This document shows positions 38,425 to 50,448 of a DNA stretch of 64,000 bases, in pieces. Numbering within the stretch: the stretch's first letter is position 1; the number at the start of each line of letters is the position of its first letter. A model generated the notes under the pieces. That model ran no database searches and was not told the DNA's origin. It saw only the letters and a list, made by a program, of their open reading frames with translations. The position numbers and the translations under genes were made by a program. Location of the stretch: contig OX243818.1 in assembly GCA_945859605.1 (NCBI GenBank), forward strand, positions 37,698,273 to 37,762,272. Direction: 5' to 3'. The DNA comes from Lumbricus rubellus. Lineage: Eukaryota; Annelida; Clitellata; Crassiclitellata; Lumbricidae.

Positions 38425-40059
38425 CTCGATCTCGGTGGGCCTATGTCTCGCTCTCCATGCCAGCGTGTTATCCATTGCTCTTAGGCCAAAGGCCAAGATA
38501 ATGATCCTCATTTTATGATAACCTATTGGAATAAAAGATACAAAGACGAGAAGAAATGAGAAACTTGGATTAAGAAAACGCAAAACAATTAGTTGAGACT
38601 TGACGTTGTCACCTCCGGCACCTATAATTATAATGTCCTTGCTAATGTACGGAGCACAATGAACGATGACGTCATTAATTTCAACGACATGTTAAAGATT
38701 TACCGTCCGTTGACATTTTGACAAATTAAGTTATCGCGAAATGAGGAAAAATCGTTTTTAGATATATTCTTAATTGTACCGTGCCGTTGTTATTCGCCAA
38801 TAATTATCCCTTTCATGACAAAGTTGAACAGGATCCGAAACTGAAGTCTAGAACCCATAGAAAAACAGACTATGTGGATAAACTCCATATCCGTTGTTTT
38901 ATTGACGATTTTACTAAACAAGCATGCGATTCGGTTAAACCGTAGTTTAGGTTGTTTAATTATTTGGCCAAAAGTGAGGTTGCTAAATTATTTGCATGTG
39001 TATAAATGATATACAAGTAATTTCTGGATCGCCAGGTTCAATCCAGCTTCCATTTCAACTATAAATTTGCCTTTATCCAGCTTCCATTTCAGGTATAAAA
39101 TGCCTTTATCCAGGTTCTACTTCTCAAGCGTTTTTCATCAATCCAGCTTCATTTTCAGCAGAATGACTACACTAACCCTAAAACTAACCCTAACCGACCC
39201 TCACGACGCCTAACCTGAGCCCTAACCGACCCTCATGCGTAAAATCCCGCTTCTTTTTTGTCACTAAATATTTGTCATCGAATGTAAGAAATTGGTTGTC
39301 GGATAAAAAAGTACCGTTTTTTCGTCAATCCAGCTTCCATATAATTATATACTATAATTTTTCTTCTCGCGTTTTCGGTTTATATTGCTACTTCCGGTTG
39401 CGAATGTTCAGAAATTGGAATAGCGCGTTTTATGGCGCGTTATATTCATGATTGGGGTGTTTCTTAATTTAGCAACCTAAACTACGGAATATCGAAAATG
39501 AACATAATTAAACAACCTAAACTACGGTTTAACCTGCGATTCAACGCTGGAAAGATGCCACACAGTAGGCCTACTTTTAGGTTGTAATTGTAAATCGTCT
39601 GTTTAGAGTGCAACGGTGCTAACTTCATGGCTAAATGCATTGAAGTTAGAACCATTGCACTCTGAACAGACGAAATGTCAGCTATGTGGGATATCACAGA
39701 CAACATTATTATATTATAGAAAAGCATTCTGAATAGGGCGGAAATAGGCGTTTTGTGTGAAATCCTGAAGTCATTTCCAGAGCATTGAAGTGCAGTGGCA
39801 TACACTGTACTCCATGACAGAGACACCAATTCAAGTATAATTTATGTGAAAACTCATTCATGCATGGTTCTAATGCAATTAGACACATTAGACCCATACA
39901 GAAGAAAGACATCAACTGTCAGTAATTATTCTGAAGGCATGTGCAGCGTATAAGTAACTCACGCATGAACGCATGATAACTTATACCGTGAGAAATAATT
40001 CTAGGTCACACGAAAAGCCGTAACAGAGGATAAAACAATTCATGGACGAGGTGTGTCAG
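38425..40059. other. Upstream region of ZNF1, no gene
   Basis: This block is shared with the regions before ZNF2 and ZNF3. It holds several ATCCAGCTTCCATTTC phrases (39040-39160) and a short CCTAACC-rich stretch (39175-39230). Short open readings here are not conserved between paralogous units, and I find no gene. Confidence 0.45.
38667..38674. promoter_or_regulatory. TGACGTCA (CRE-like) site, ZNF unit I
   Basis: A full CRE/ATF palindrome inside the conserved phrase GGAGCACAATGAACGATGAC that opens each zinc-finger unit. The same eight bases are kept at 44838, 54827 and (inverted unit) 62523, although their surroundings have diverged. About 1.6 kb upstream of the ZNF1 start. Confidence 0.5.
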
Positions 40060-40252
40060 AAATTATCTGCCTAAGGTCCAGTGGTCCTCTGAAGAATCAC
40101 AAGATAACCCATTTTGGCCTATATCATATTATTTTTTATGTAAAAAATCATTTGCCAAAGGCAGTACTATACAAGTTCACCTGAGACGATTTCTGGAATC
40201 AGATCTTACGAATTCTGGATTATATCAGACCGCATTTACCAAAGCTAGCAAA
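40060..40252 (+). pseudogene. Fossil zinc-finger sequence in the ZNF1 leader
   Basis: Plus-strand frames read degenerate finger phrases (SSGPLKNHKITHFG, KNHLPKAVLYKF) immediately before the ZNF1 start codon. The matching stretch before ZNF2 is clearer: GHLKNRITRTHTGPRSYLFC then KSIAKGRTLKN. The leader thus derives from older finger repeats. Confidence 0.5.
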
Positions 40253-41902
40253 ATGAGTTGTCACAAAGGAACCTATGCTGACGAAAATCCAAAGAAATGC
40301 CAGTTATGTCACAAATCATTTGCCAGTAGCTGGAAGCTGAATCGTCATCAGAGAACCCATACTGGAGAAAAGCCATACACATGCCAGTTATGTCAAAAAT
40401 CGTTTACAAGAGGTAACACACGGAATCATCACATGAGAATTCATACTAAAGAAAAACCATACAAATGCCAGTCATGTCAAAAAGCGTATTCGGATAGAGG
40501 CAGTCTGAATTATCATGTGAGAACACATACTGGAGAAAAGCCATACCAATGCCAGCTCTGCTCGATATCATTTTCTTCGGTCGATACATTGAAGAGCCAC
40601 ATGAGAATCCACACAGGAGAAAAACCATACATATGCCAGCTATGTCAGAATGCATATGCCGAAGGTAGACTGCTGTATGTTCACATGAGAACCCATACTG
40701 GAGAGAGACCATATAAATGTCAATTTTGTTCAAAATCATTTGCTATCGGTTCTGCTCTGAATTGTCACATCAGGACCCATACTAGAGAAAAACCATATAA
40801 GTGCCAATCATGTCAAAAATCATTTGCTGTCCCGAGCGCCAGAAAGAAACACGAGAGAACACATACTGGAGAAAAACCCTATAAATGCCAGATATGTGAG
40901 AAAGATTTTGCCACAACTCATGGCCTGACTTATCACATGAGAAACCATTCAGGAGAAAAATCGTATCAATGCACGATATGCCCAAAATCGTTTGTTCAAT
41001 GCAGTAATCTGAATCAACACATGAGATCCCATACTGGAGAAAAAACATATTTGTGCCAATTTTGTCATAAATCGTTTCCAGTAAGCAGTCAGTTAAATTA
41101 TCACATAAGAACTCATACAGGAGAAACAAAAACGTTTAAATGCCAGCTTTGCGATAAATCATTTGCCAGGAACTATACTCTGATTTGTCATGTTAGAACC
41201 CATACTGGAGAAAAACCATACAAATGCCAGCGATGTCCCAAATCATTTGCTGTACTCAGCACTGTGACTAAACATACACGAATCCATGCAGAAGAAAGCC
41301 AATACAAATGCCAGCTATGTCCGAAGTCATTTGCCCAGAGTAATCAGCTGAATTGTCATAAGAGAACCCATACTGGAGAAAAACCATGCAAATGCCGGCT
41401 ATGCCCCAAATCATTTGCGTTGTTTAATACTCTGAATTCTCACATGAGAACCCATACAGGAGAAAAACCATACAAATGCCGGCTATGCCCCAAATCATTT
41501 GCGTTATTTAATACTCTGAATTGTCACATTAGAACCCACACTGGAGAAAAATCGTACAAATGTCAGGTATGTCTAAAATCATTTTCTGAGAGATGTACTG
41601 TGAGGACACATATGAGAACCCATTCTGGAGAAAAGCCTTACATCTGCCAGCTTTGTCAGAAATCATTTTCCCAAAGTAATAACTTGAAATGTCACCTTAG
41701 AACCCATGCTGGAGAGAAGCCATACTTGTGTCAGTTATGTATGAAATCATTCACGCAGTCTGGCAGCCTATCAATTCACATGAGAGTACACACAGGGGAA
41801 AAATCATACCTATGTTTTTTATGCAGGAAGGTTTTCAGTAGGAAAGATACCCTTTCTAAGCACCAAAGATTGCATGCTAGAACACACCTCTCTGATCCAT
41901 AA
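40253..41902 (+). CDS. C2H2 zinc-finger protein ZNF1, 19 fingers
   Basis: 549 residues in one uninterrupted frame from MSCHKGTYADENPKKC. Nineteen C2H2 fingers are joined by TGEKPYKC-type linkers. There is no KRAB, SCAN, BTB or other effector domain: a 14-residue leader is followed directly by fingers. Most repeats keep both Cys and both His. Such poly-finger proteins are sequence-specific nuclear DNA-binding factors. The gene is one of four paralogues in tandem units and looks fully intact. Minus-strand open frames within it are shadows. Confidence 0.95.
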   Translation: MSCHKGTYADENPKKCQLCHKSFASSWKLNRHQRTHTGEKPYTCQLCQKSFTRGNTRNHHMRIHTKEKPYKCQSCQKAYSDRGSLNYHVRTHTGEKPYQCQLCSISFSSVDTLKSHMRIHTGEKPYICQLCQNAYAEGRLLYVHMRTHTGERPYKCQFCSKSFAIGSALNCHIRTHTREKPYKCQSCQKSFAVPSARKKHERTHTGEKPYKCQICEKDFATTHGLTYHMRNHSGEKSYQCTICPKSFVQCSNLNQHMRSHTGEKTYLCQFCHKSFPVSSQLNYHIRTHTGETKTFKCQLCDKSFARNYTLICHVRTHTGEKPYKCQRCPKSFAVLSTVTKHTRIHAEESQYKCQLCPKSFAQSNQLNCHKRTHTGEKPCKCRLCPKSFALFNTLNSHMRTHTGEKPYKCRLCPKSFALFNTLNCHIRTHTGEKSYKCQVCLKSFSERCTVRTHMRTHSGEKPYICQLCQKSFSQSNNLKCHLRTHAGEKPYLCQLCMKSFTQSGSLSIHMRVHTGEKSYLCFLCRKVFSRKDTLSKHQRLHARTHLSDP

Positions 41903-44565
41903 ATGCTAATGGAAACCTAATTTCAGATCTCTCTCAATATCCTAAATGGTGCAGACTCAGAAGATTTATGCGTAGGAGTCTTATAATTATAATGACGATG
42001 TTTACGCCCTTTTCAAGTAGGTTGTAATAATTATTCATCCTTGCAGTATTTTTTTAATTCATTTTTAGACAGTTGTAACTGGTGGGTGAATTTATTCTTG
42101 CCAGTATGATAATCATTCTGTGGAGGATAACAGTACTGACCTCGTGAATAAGGGATGTTGAATATTTTTGTTTAAAATAGAACTCATTATGGTTTATTGT
42201 CAGAACAAAAAAGAGACCAGAAAGTGAAAAAACTAATTTTTACCTTCATTTCCAAAAAATTAGATATTGCGCAGTTTTGATGAAAACAATGACTCGCAGT
42301 CATAGCTCGCTCCGATTTTTTTTTTATTAGGCCTATAACATATTGATTTGTTTCAGTATCTAATATTAATAGGCTACTGGCTTTTACTGTTTAAAATTTC
42401 TGATCGTGACGTTATCTTTGCTGCATTGACATTAACATGGCTTCGAGAAAATGACATGGCATTCCGTTAATGACATTTACAGTGTTTGAACAGGTTTTCA
42501 ATTTATGCTGGAGCTATGCTGCGATATTGCTTGCAATAGAAAGCCGGTTGGCGCTGACAAGCTCAGTCATTCGATGTATCTACTTATGCAAAGTTATTGG
42601 CACTTGCTGATAAAATAGTCTGTACTGCAATCAGTTTTCGAGAGTCTGCACTTTGAGTACGCCTCATGTGCTGCTTCGCATCCTTCTGGATAAGCAGACA
42701 ACAATTATAGTGATAAGAGACTCGATCATAATCTATCATTTCAGTGTTCTAAATGAGGTCTATTTGCCCGTTGCAGAATTATTTCTCAGCAATCCGACTT
42801 CTAGTTGGGCGTGAATAATTTTTCATTAATCCAGCCTCCAATGAGGAAAGAAAATTTTCATCAATCCAGCTTCAAGGCGCATAATTTGCGCAAAACTTTT
42901 TTATTGGTCCAAGTAGGCCTATGTTTTTTATCTATGCAACTGCAATTTAGCAACAGTATCTTCACCGATCCCACTTCTACTGCAGTAAAATGTAGCCTAT
43001 TTGCATAAATCCGATTTCTATTTAGCGATAGGCCTAATTCTGTTCTCGTCAAAAACCCGTGCAATGGTGAATAACTTAGAGCGCTTGAGCGAAGATTACC
43101 AACTCGGACTGCATGGTCTAGACACCAGTTCCACCCACCTGAAACAATTTCAGGCCAGCTTCTCACACTCAATGTAGAAGACCCTGCGGACCGTGGTGTG
43201 AAAATACTCTTACACCACGCTACTCACTAATGTCATTATATTTGAGGAGTTAATGATATGTGAACATGCCCACGCATGTAGCTTACGGCGACGACGACAT
43301 TCATAGGCCTATGTGCAGACCATGCTACATAATTATGCATTTACCGATATCCCATTTCGTACAGCACTTTATAACTATTAGGCCTAGGCCTATGTTGCAG
43401 CAAAACTAGAAATTTGACGAGCGAAGAAAACAAGTCATGGTCTCAATTCTAAAACACTGCTGCAGCATTCGAAGTTGTACAGGCCTAGGCATATATAATA
43501 GTGAAGATACCATGGGCATGAATAATAGGTCATTGGTCCTATTAATTTATATGATAAATTGTTGCCGTCAGACTATATGTGAACTGCTACTAGGCTAACT
43601 CTAAAACATGTTTAATAGCAGTGGCAGTTGAATGAGACATGAATCCATGTTGGAGTAGAAGTAGAAGTTGGATGAGCGATGAAAACCTGGATAAAAATAG
43701 GCCTACATGATGGGACTTGATTGAATGGGAACCGTTGCAGCATAGCCTATACCCTAATCCCAAGCCGTGTAGCAACGTAAAATTATTTAAAACATGTTTT
43801 AGTAATTTTTTCATCGCTCATCCAACTTCTAATTCTACTATATCACAGTTCCGTTATTCATCCAACTTCTACTTCAACTAAAACTATTTTTATCGTTCAT
43901 CCAGCCTCTAGTTTTACGGTTACAATTTAGCATAAAACCATGTTTTCGTCGCTCATCCAACTTCTACTTCTGTTAATTAATATGCTCATTCAGCTTCCAA
44001 TGATACTGCAATACGTCAGCAGTAATATCATGTTTTCATCTTTCATCCAACTTCCAGTTTACGGAAATAAAATATCTTTGAAGTGCTATACGGCTTGGGA
44101 TTCGGGTATAGGCTATGCCAACCGTTGCAGCATATGATGTATTAGCTTCGAAATGAGCTATCGTACGGTTTGGCCATGGCAACCTTGATACCTGGAATTT
44201 GTCCCTGTCTAGTGACGATAATTAGCCTATAGGTCGAGATTCCTCTCTGCCATTGCTTGTGCGCGGCACCATTGCGGTTCCCGTGTGGATCGAAAAACCG
44301 GATTTATCGCTCGGCTCGGAAGAGTTGTAAGAAGGATGTCAGATTGTCAGTAGGCCTAGGCCTACTGACAATCATGTTGATGAAAAAAAAACAGTATTAG
44401 GCCTATGTTGGTGAAAAAATCGAGTAGGGCCTAATATGTTGGTGAAAAAATCCAGTAGGCTACCAGGTCTATTTTGGTGAAAAATGACGGAAGACATAGC
44501 CTAAATCTTAATTAGACTAATTAACAGAACAGACAGCCTGCAAACGCAAAGCACGTCCACAATAC
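41903..44565. other. Intergenic tail of unit I, dispersed motif repeats
   Basis: No gene. Between 42800 and 44060 there are at least eight degenerate copies of TTTTCATC.ATCCARCTTCTA-type phrases (for example 42823, 42859, 43813, 43855, 43900, 43954, 44045). The end (about 44485-44765) repeats the flanks of the hAT insertion site at 21.6/38.4 kb and so shows the site without the hAT. Confidence 0.55.
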
Positions 44566-44837
44566 GGGGGCTCGATCTCGGTAGGCCTATGTCTCGCTCT
44601 CCATGCCAGCGTGTTATCTAGGCCTAATGCGCTTAATGACCAAGGTATGCTCATCATATTATTAGGCCTTCACGAGAAACTATTGGAATACAAGATATAT
44701 AGGCTACAAAGATGATAAAAATGAGAAACTTGACCAACAAAATGCCAAAAATAGCTAATTTTAGACTTGACGTCGACCCCTCCTACACCCTATAATAATT
44801 ATAATATCCTTGTTAATGTACGGAGCACAATGAACGA

Positions 44838-44845
44838 TGACGTCA
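44838..44845. promoter_or_regulatory. TGACGTCA site, ZNF unit II
   Basis: Same conserved context as in unit I. In this unit, large insertions (45.2-49.5 kb and 49.7-50.7 kb) now separate it from the ZNF2 start. Confidence 0.45.
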
Positions 44846-45540
44846 TTAAATACGACATGTAAAAAATTTACAGGATTTTAAAAACGTCCGTTCGGCCCCG
44901 TTGATAATATTAATTTTGACAAATTAAGTTATCGCGCGATAAGAAAAAAAATTTCTTCAGACCTATTCTTAATTGAGCTGAGATTTTATAATTATAGGCC
45001 TACTTGGGAATTGCGATATTGTACCGTACCGATGTTAGTCGCCAAATTGAAGACGAGCTACGCAAGTCCTGTAAGTCGTATTGTATTAAAATCAAAATCT
45101 GTTGCATTATGATTCAAATAAAGCAGAAAGCTCCTGGACTATTATAGTTAGAAACTAGAAACGAGCTAGTACATGTTAATGTGTCTCGATTATCTCAGCA
45201 TGACGAAAAATTAAATATCTTATCTCTATCCATACATATCTTATCTCTATCCATACATATCTTACTGTAACATTGTTTGGGCTTCTGCATATAATAGTAG
45301 GCCGGAATTAAAATCAAAATATCTAAAGCTGGAAGAAATTCGGGACAAGCCAAAATTTTGGCAACGGGTTAAGTATGTTCTAGTTACATTCCCATAAAAA
45401 CCTACAGTGAACCTACACTTAGCAAAATGTGAAATTTGAACTTAAAGTTGAGACTATTTGTTTGGCGCATTTAGACCCTGCGCAGTCTTTTCTGAGTAGG
45501 AGTTACCATGGCGTAAGAAGGCAGTTACAGTCTTTCGTTG

Positions 45541-46942
45541 CATGTTTACGTCGGCAACGTGCAATTTATTAGTATAATTTTTAAAATTTGTTCGTTTCAT
45601 TCGCGTTTAAAGTTAGTTCAGCTTTAGATTACGTAAAATTGTTAGGAACTGCTTCGATTTTATCGGGTAGTTTAACCTGTTAACGTTGTGTAGGATTTTT
45701 GTAGCAATTTGTAATTGAGTTGAGCGATAATGGCGGGCGAATGGGGCAGATACGGCTGAGCTATGCGAGGATAAATGCGTTATTTGCCGTTCTGTTACTA
45801 GTTCTTCGACTAGCGATTATCGTGACTGCATTTGCGTAAGCAAGAGGAATGAATCCCTTCTCAGAAAGCTAGTATTCGGCGTGATGATAGCGCTATAAAC
45901 CAAAACATGGCTAGACATCTAGGCATAGTTAAGGTTCATGAACACTGCAAAATAGTCAATTATAGTGATCGACATTGCGAACTGCATAAGCGTAAGCTGG
46001 TAGCGGTGAACCGGATTATTATTGACTTTTTACATAGCTCACTGTCACGGTAACCTACTCAGAAGCACTCCTAGTCTAACAACGGCTAAATAAGGCAGGT
46101 TTTAAGCGAGAAAAGATGTAACCTCTAGGCACAAGGCGGAATGAAACAGGGAGCCAACTCCAGGTTCTAGGACCAGCCACTGAGAAATAGCGCTGGTACA
46201 TTATGGTAGTTCGTGAGCGAGGGCCAAGAGCTCAGCTGATCGGAGGTCAGATCGCCGCTGGACACCAGAGGTAGGACAGCAGAGCTCTTGCAGGTACATG
46301 AGAGCCAGACCCTCCATACAGCGCAAACTAATGCAGACACCCTATAGGTTATTCGATGTGTAATAGAAAGCCAGTGGAGTACATTGGATATGACCTATAA
46401 GACATGCTGCTGTGCGCAGAACCTGCTCAAGACACCCGATCTGGATCACCGGGAACCCCCAAAGGAGGGAACTTCAATAGTCGATGTGAGAGACCACAAA
46501 GGCATGGACAACAGTGGCAGCAGCAGTAGGGGTTAGGGATAGAGATGATGTGCTGCAAGTATTTCATACATCATGAGTTCATGACAGTCAATGGAAGCAA
46601 ACTTTGTGACTTGTGCACTATTGTGAGGCAAAATACGTGATGCACAGTTTGACCATGAAAATATCGCCAGCATCTATAACAGAAGTTTGGCTAAGCTGTG
46701 GATTCCGCCCCTATTACAGACATTTCTGCAGACATCAATAGCATAGTGAAGCAAATTATCGCTTAACTCAATTACATATTGCTACAAAAATGCTACACAT
46801 TGTTAACAGGTTAAATACCAGTTAAAATCGTATCAGTTCCTGACAATTTTATTACAATCTAAGGCCGAATTAACTTTAAACGCTTATGAAACAAATTTCA
46901 CAAAAATTATATGATTAAATTGCACGTTTCCGACATAAACAT
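45541..46942. mobile_element. Foldback element with about 190-bp inverted arms
   Basis: The left arm 45541-45735 and right arm 46753-46942 are inverted copies at roughly 80% identity. Shared phrases include GTCGGCAACGTGCAATTT, GCGTTTAAAGTTAGTTC and TTTAACCTGTTAACGTTGTG. About 1 kb lies between the arms. Confidence 0.65.
46060..46540 (-). mobile_element. LINE fragment on minus, degenerate
   Basis: In mixed minus frames the phrases HAFVVSHIDY, FSVAGPRTWSWLPVSFRL and a GGAGTGCTTCTGAGTAGG 3' module identify the same LINE family as at 13172-13460. It lies between the foldback arms. Confidence 0.5.
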
Positions 46943-48700
46943 GTAGCCAGACTCCAGTTCCAATTTACACACAAAAATTGGAATGCGCTTCCTTCTTTTT
47001 TGGCATTTCAATTTTCTCTCTTCTACGTGACATCCTGAAAGACTATGTTCATCAAATAAACCACAATTTTTCCAACAAACCGGGCATGCATTACATCTCC
47101 CATCTAGATCCAATGGAAACCACAATGAAACAGAGATATGATATCCATCATGACAAAAGGATCACCTGCAGGATCCTCTGCTCCATCCTTTTGGCTTTCC
47201 AACATTAAACTCCATTGGGACTCACGCAACCCTAACAGTTACTTAATTCCATCCAAACCTATTACCTCATTCCATTGAAACCATAATTATAATTTCAGTT
47301 GTGTGCTCCTATAGATATGGGCCTACATATGTATTAAGAAAAAAGAATTAGGTTGTCCTGCACTTTTTTAAAAAATCAATCTGCTTTGTTCTGGTTTATT
47401 TTAATTTTTTGTACATGCTGCTGTAACTAATGAATAATGATTTCTATATTTACAACTGTCTTATATCGATATATGGCATGTTTATGTTTAAATGTTGGTT
47501 TATAGGTGGAATGTTTGACTGTCATAGATCTATATAGTGTAGCAAAGTAGCATAACTATCTCTAAAGGCCTATAATTGTCATATTCTGTGCTTTAATAGT
47601 GCATCACTCTCTGTACAATGTGGACACAACGCATCCTGTGCATTTATGAATGCTACAAACTTAATTACCACTCTCATGCAACCAGAACACACCAACTAGG
47701 CCTACTGTTTTCCATTGTATCTATGGACATAATTATTTTCATGACCGTATTTGGCCTGCCAATTTTGCTCATGACCTGCCTTACGACCTGCTTGGAACTT
47801 TTAGCTCTTTTTTACATTTAATTTCCTTGACCTACTGAATAACTGCTATGAAGAACTGCTTGACACGACCTGTCTAAATTGTAGCCTATAGCTTGTGCCA
47901 TGACTGTCTGTATATTGTATTCTTAGTTTAAGGGCTATTTTAATATTTGCAAGCAGGGTAATGGATGAGGACATCACTTCCTTCTCTTAGGTCTATTAGC
48001 TTAGATAGCAAGAGACAGTATCTAAGTTCTGACACAGTATCAGTGTAAGAACTTCTTCACTCTGCTGACAAGTGCTTGCTGGATGAGTGCTTGTGAACAC
48101 CTGTTTCATATTGGGCTATTTAAGTAAGTATTGTTAATTAAAAGTTGTTTAAAAATCTTAATCTTAAAATTGATATTAATAATTATAAAGAGTGAATATT
48201 CAATTGGTTATAATCAAAGAAATATTCGCTTATATATAAATTCTGATCGATTGTTTGATTGATTATCTAAGGGCTCGTTCAGCCCGTCAATATATTAGGC
48301 CTACATATATTTTTTCTTAACCCTCCCCCGTTTAGGAGGTGGTTTGGATGTTTCAAACACAAATAAAAATTCTAATTTAAAAGAACTAGTTCTGTGTATT
48401 TTGCGTCCAAGACCATTGGAAAAGTTGAAAAACCCGGAATAATATGGAACTCCCGAATTTTTTTCATGGCTCGCCCCTGCATATTTTCAATTTAGTTATG
48501 CATGTCGATCTTGTAAAACACGTGCAATGGCCCCTTAATATCAATACCGTTCGATTATCTGACCCTGGATTGTGCACATCCGCCCACTGTACACGGAATT
48601 ACAGCCTAAATTGTGCGTAATATAGTGCGCTACTTTTTGTTAATTTGTAAATTTTCCTAATGACATTCGCTTTGTAGGTTTTAGTATGTTATACTACACA
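46943..48700. other. No gene supported
   Basis: A minus-strand reading at 46907-47125 has spaced cysteines (CNACPVCWKNC), but it overlaps the foldback arm and no family is recognised with confidence. Nothing else of note is seen up to the LINE remainder. Confidence 0.35.
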
Positions 48701-48755
48701 ATATTACCTAACTAAAAAGTATAAAACTGGCTTGTCCCCAATTTCTTCTAGCTTT

Positions 48756-49181
48756 TTTTTATTTCTCGCCGACTATAAGTCAAACCTCTCGAAAATTCTT
48801 GTCCTCCAAAAAAGGGCAATACGATTTGTTGCAAAAATCCCTTATGGAGCCCACACGAAAGCAGAATTTTTAGATCTAAAAATACTGCAACCAGATCAAA
48901 TAAGGCAATTACAAATTGGAATATTTATTTATCGATATATCCATAATCAACTACCAGCTACCTATAAAGATTACTTCAAATTCAGAATTGATATTCAAAA
49001 GCGTGGCTTGAGAAATACTAACCCTTTCTATATTCCCTTTGCCCGCACTAATACAAGGCTTGCATCTATTAAATGTATTGGACCAAGAACATGGAACAGT
49101 ATTCCTCTTGATATTCGCTCCCTGCCGTCTCTTCGTCTCTTTAAACGGGAGCTTTCTACCTTCATCCAACAAGGAATGTAG
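48756..49181 (+). pseudogene. LINE ORF2 C-terminal part
   Basis: The plus-strand reading SNLSKILVLQKRAIRFVAKIPYGAHTKAEFLDLKILQPDQIRQLQIGIFIYRYIHNQLP...NSIPLDIRSLPSLRLFKREL is the thumb and C-terminal region of a CR1/L2-like reverse transcriptase. The catalytic part is absent and the interval up to 48756 belongs to the inserted element. It is the least decayed LINE coding stretch in the window. Confidence 0.85.
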
Positions 49182-49690
49182 ACCTCTACCAATCTGGGGA
49201 AATACTGTTAATTCACCTTCATACGGGAGTGTGCACTTGTTTTTCGTGTATAATGACTGCACTGACTTTATTCCACTTTTCTAACTCACCTTTTGTTTTG
49301 TATTATTATGCTAGTTAAGATATTTTGTTCATAAAGCTGCTTTATTTTCCAGTCGGCCGTGCTGAATATTTCTAAACCAATTCTCTCAGGTGGCCCTGGC
49401 TAGCGGGACCTTTGGCCCCTTTTGGGTCTCCTGGGCGATCCGACATAATACATATATGATGTAGAATTACAGTATCTGTAAAGTTGTTGGTTGCCGAATA
49501 AAAAAATGTTATGTTATGTTATGTTAAATAAAAATCTTAGATAACATAGGCTAGCTAGGGCCCTAGACCTTACTTTGTATTTATAGAGTGCCGTTATGGA
49601 GTAATGGATGGATAGTCGTCACCTGAAAGAAATTATTCTCTCATGACAGAGTTGAACAGTATCTGAAACTTTGGTCTAGAACCCATAGAT

Positions 49691-50416
49691 CAGGCGCGGA
49701 TTCAGAGGGGGGCGGAGCCGGCGTACGCCCCCCCTAAACCTCAGCAAATGTTCTCAAACTAAACTGACCTAAAACTAATATAATTGCAATTTGGGAATAG
49801 GATGTTTGAAGTAGCTGGACCGGCAGAATGGAGCTCTCTTACCGGAGCTCTCTTACCTACTTACCTGAGTTGCTAGCAGACGTTGCCCACGTGACCAATG
49901 ACATTTACCGTGACGTCATTCCCAAAGTTCATGTACAGACAAAATTTACGTAAATAGAAATTGGTCAATTAAAAAATATGTCGAGTGGTCCGCCGTCAAA
50001 ACGGCTTAAACAAGCAGTTTTATCATTCGCGAATAAGCCGACTGCCGTTGGTAAGACATAAGCCTATCTTAGGCCTAAATCTCAAAAGATGGCATATGAT
50101 TATCATTACAATTTTGAAATTCGTCGTGCTGATTATAGCCGCCGAAAGCGTTCAGCTGTCGATATTATGGACAAAAGCAAATCAAGGATATAGAACTGCA
50201 ATTTCAGCAGGTCGGTTCATGGGAGCTCTTCAACAGAAATTAAATGTATCAAAGATTACTTATATAATCATTCTCTTAACGCTCAGTGGCGTGCGGTCCA
50301 TGGATGAAGCGCATCCCTTGCTTATTGAATCTATTTTCATACAAATACTAGTGTCTTCAATTTCTATCATTACTATGTTAATTATCGATTGATAAATTGG
50401 CATCGACTATATTATT

Positions 50417-50448
<32 letters not shown>

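Larger units (their letters stand above)
45326..48755. mobile_element. TIR element inserted in the LINE
   Basis: AAGCTGGAAGAAATTCGGGA at the left and CCCAATTTCTTCTAGCTT at the right are inverted repeats of about 28 bp with a few mismatches. The body has no intact transposase and contains a second foldback structure and a LINE fragment. The class is uncertain because no clear target duplication is visible. Confidence 0.5.
45225..49530 (+). mobile_element. LINE copy split by a TIR element
   Basis: The 5' piece (about 45258-45325) reads PYISYCNIVWASAYNSRPEL, an RT-ORF phrase. The 3' piece resumes at 48756. The two are interrupted by an inverted-repeat element (45326-48755). The LINE ends in a GCCGAATAAAAA phrase with (ATGTT)n repeats near 49501-49528. 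Its flanks match continuous sequence in unit III (about 55165), showing the insertion point in the zinc-finger unit. Confidence 0.7.

Noticed and set aside
39170..39235. Telomere-like CCCTAA repeats
   Set aside because: Only a few irregular CCTAACC phrases in a short stretch; not a tandem array.
40446..41129. Minus-strand ORFs of about 100 codons inside the zinc-finger genes (also 56455-57711 and 63363-63752)
   Set aside because: They recur in the same register in every paralogue because the finger repeat lacks stops on that strand. They are shadows.
46907..47125. Cys-rich ORF (CNACPVC) as a KDZ-type transposase piece
   Set aside because: The resemblance is limited to a few cysteines and it overlaps a foldback arm; not enough to claim.
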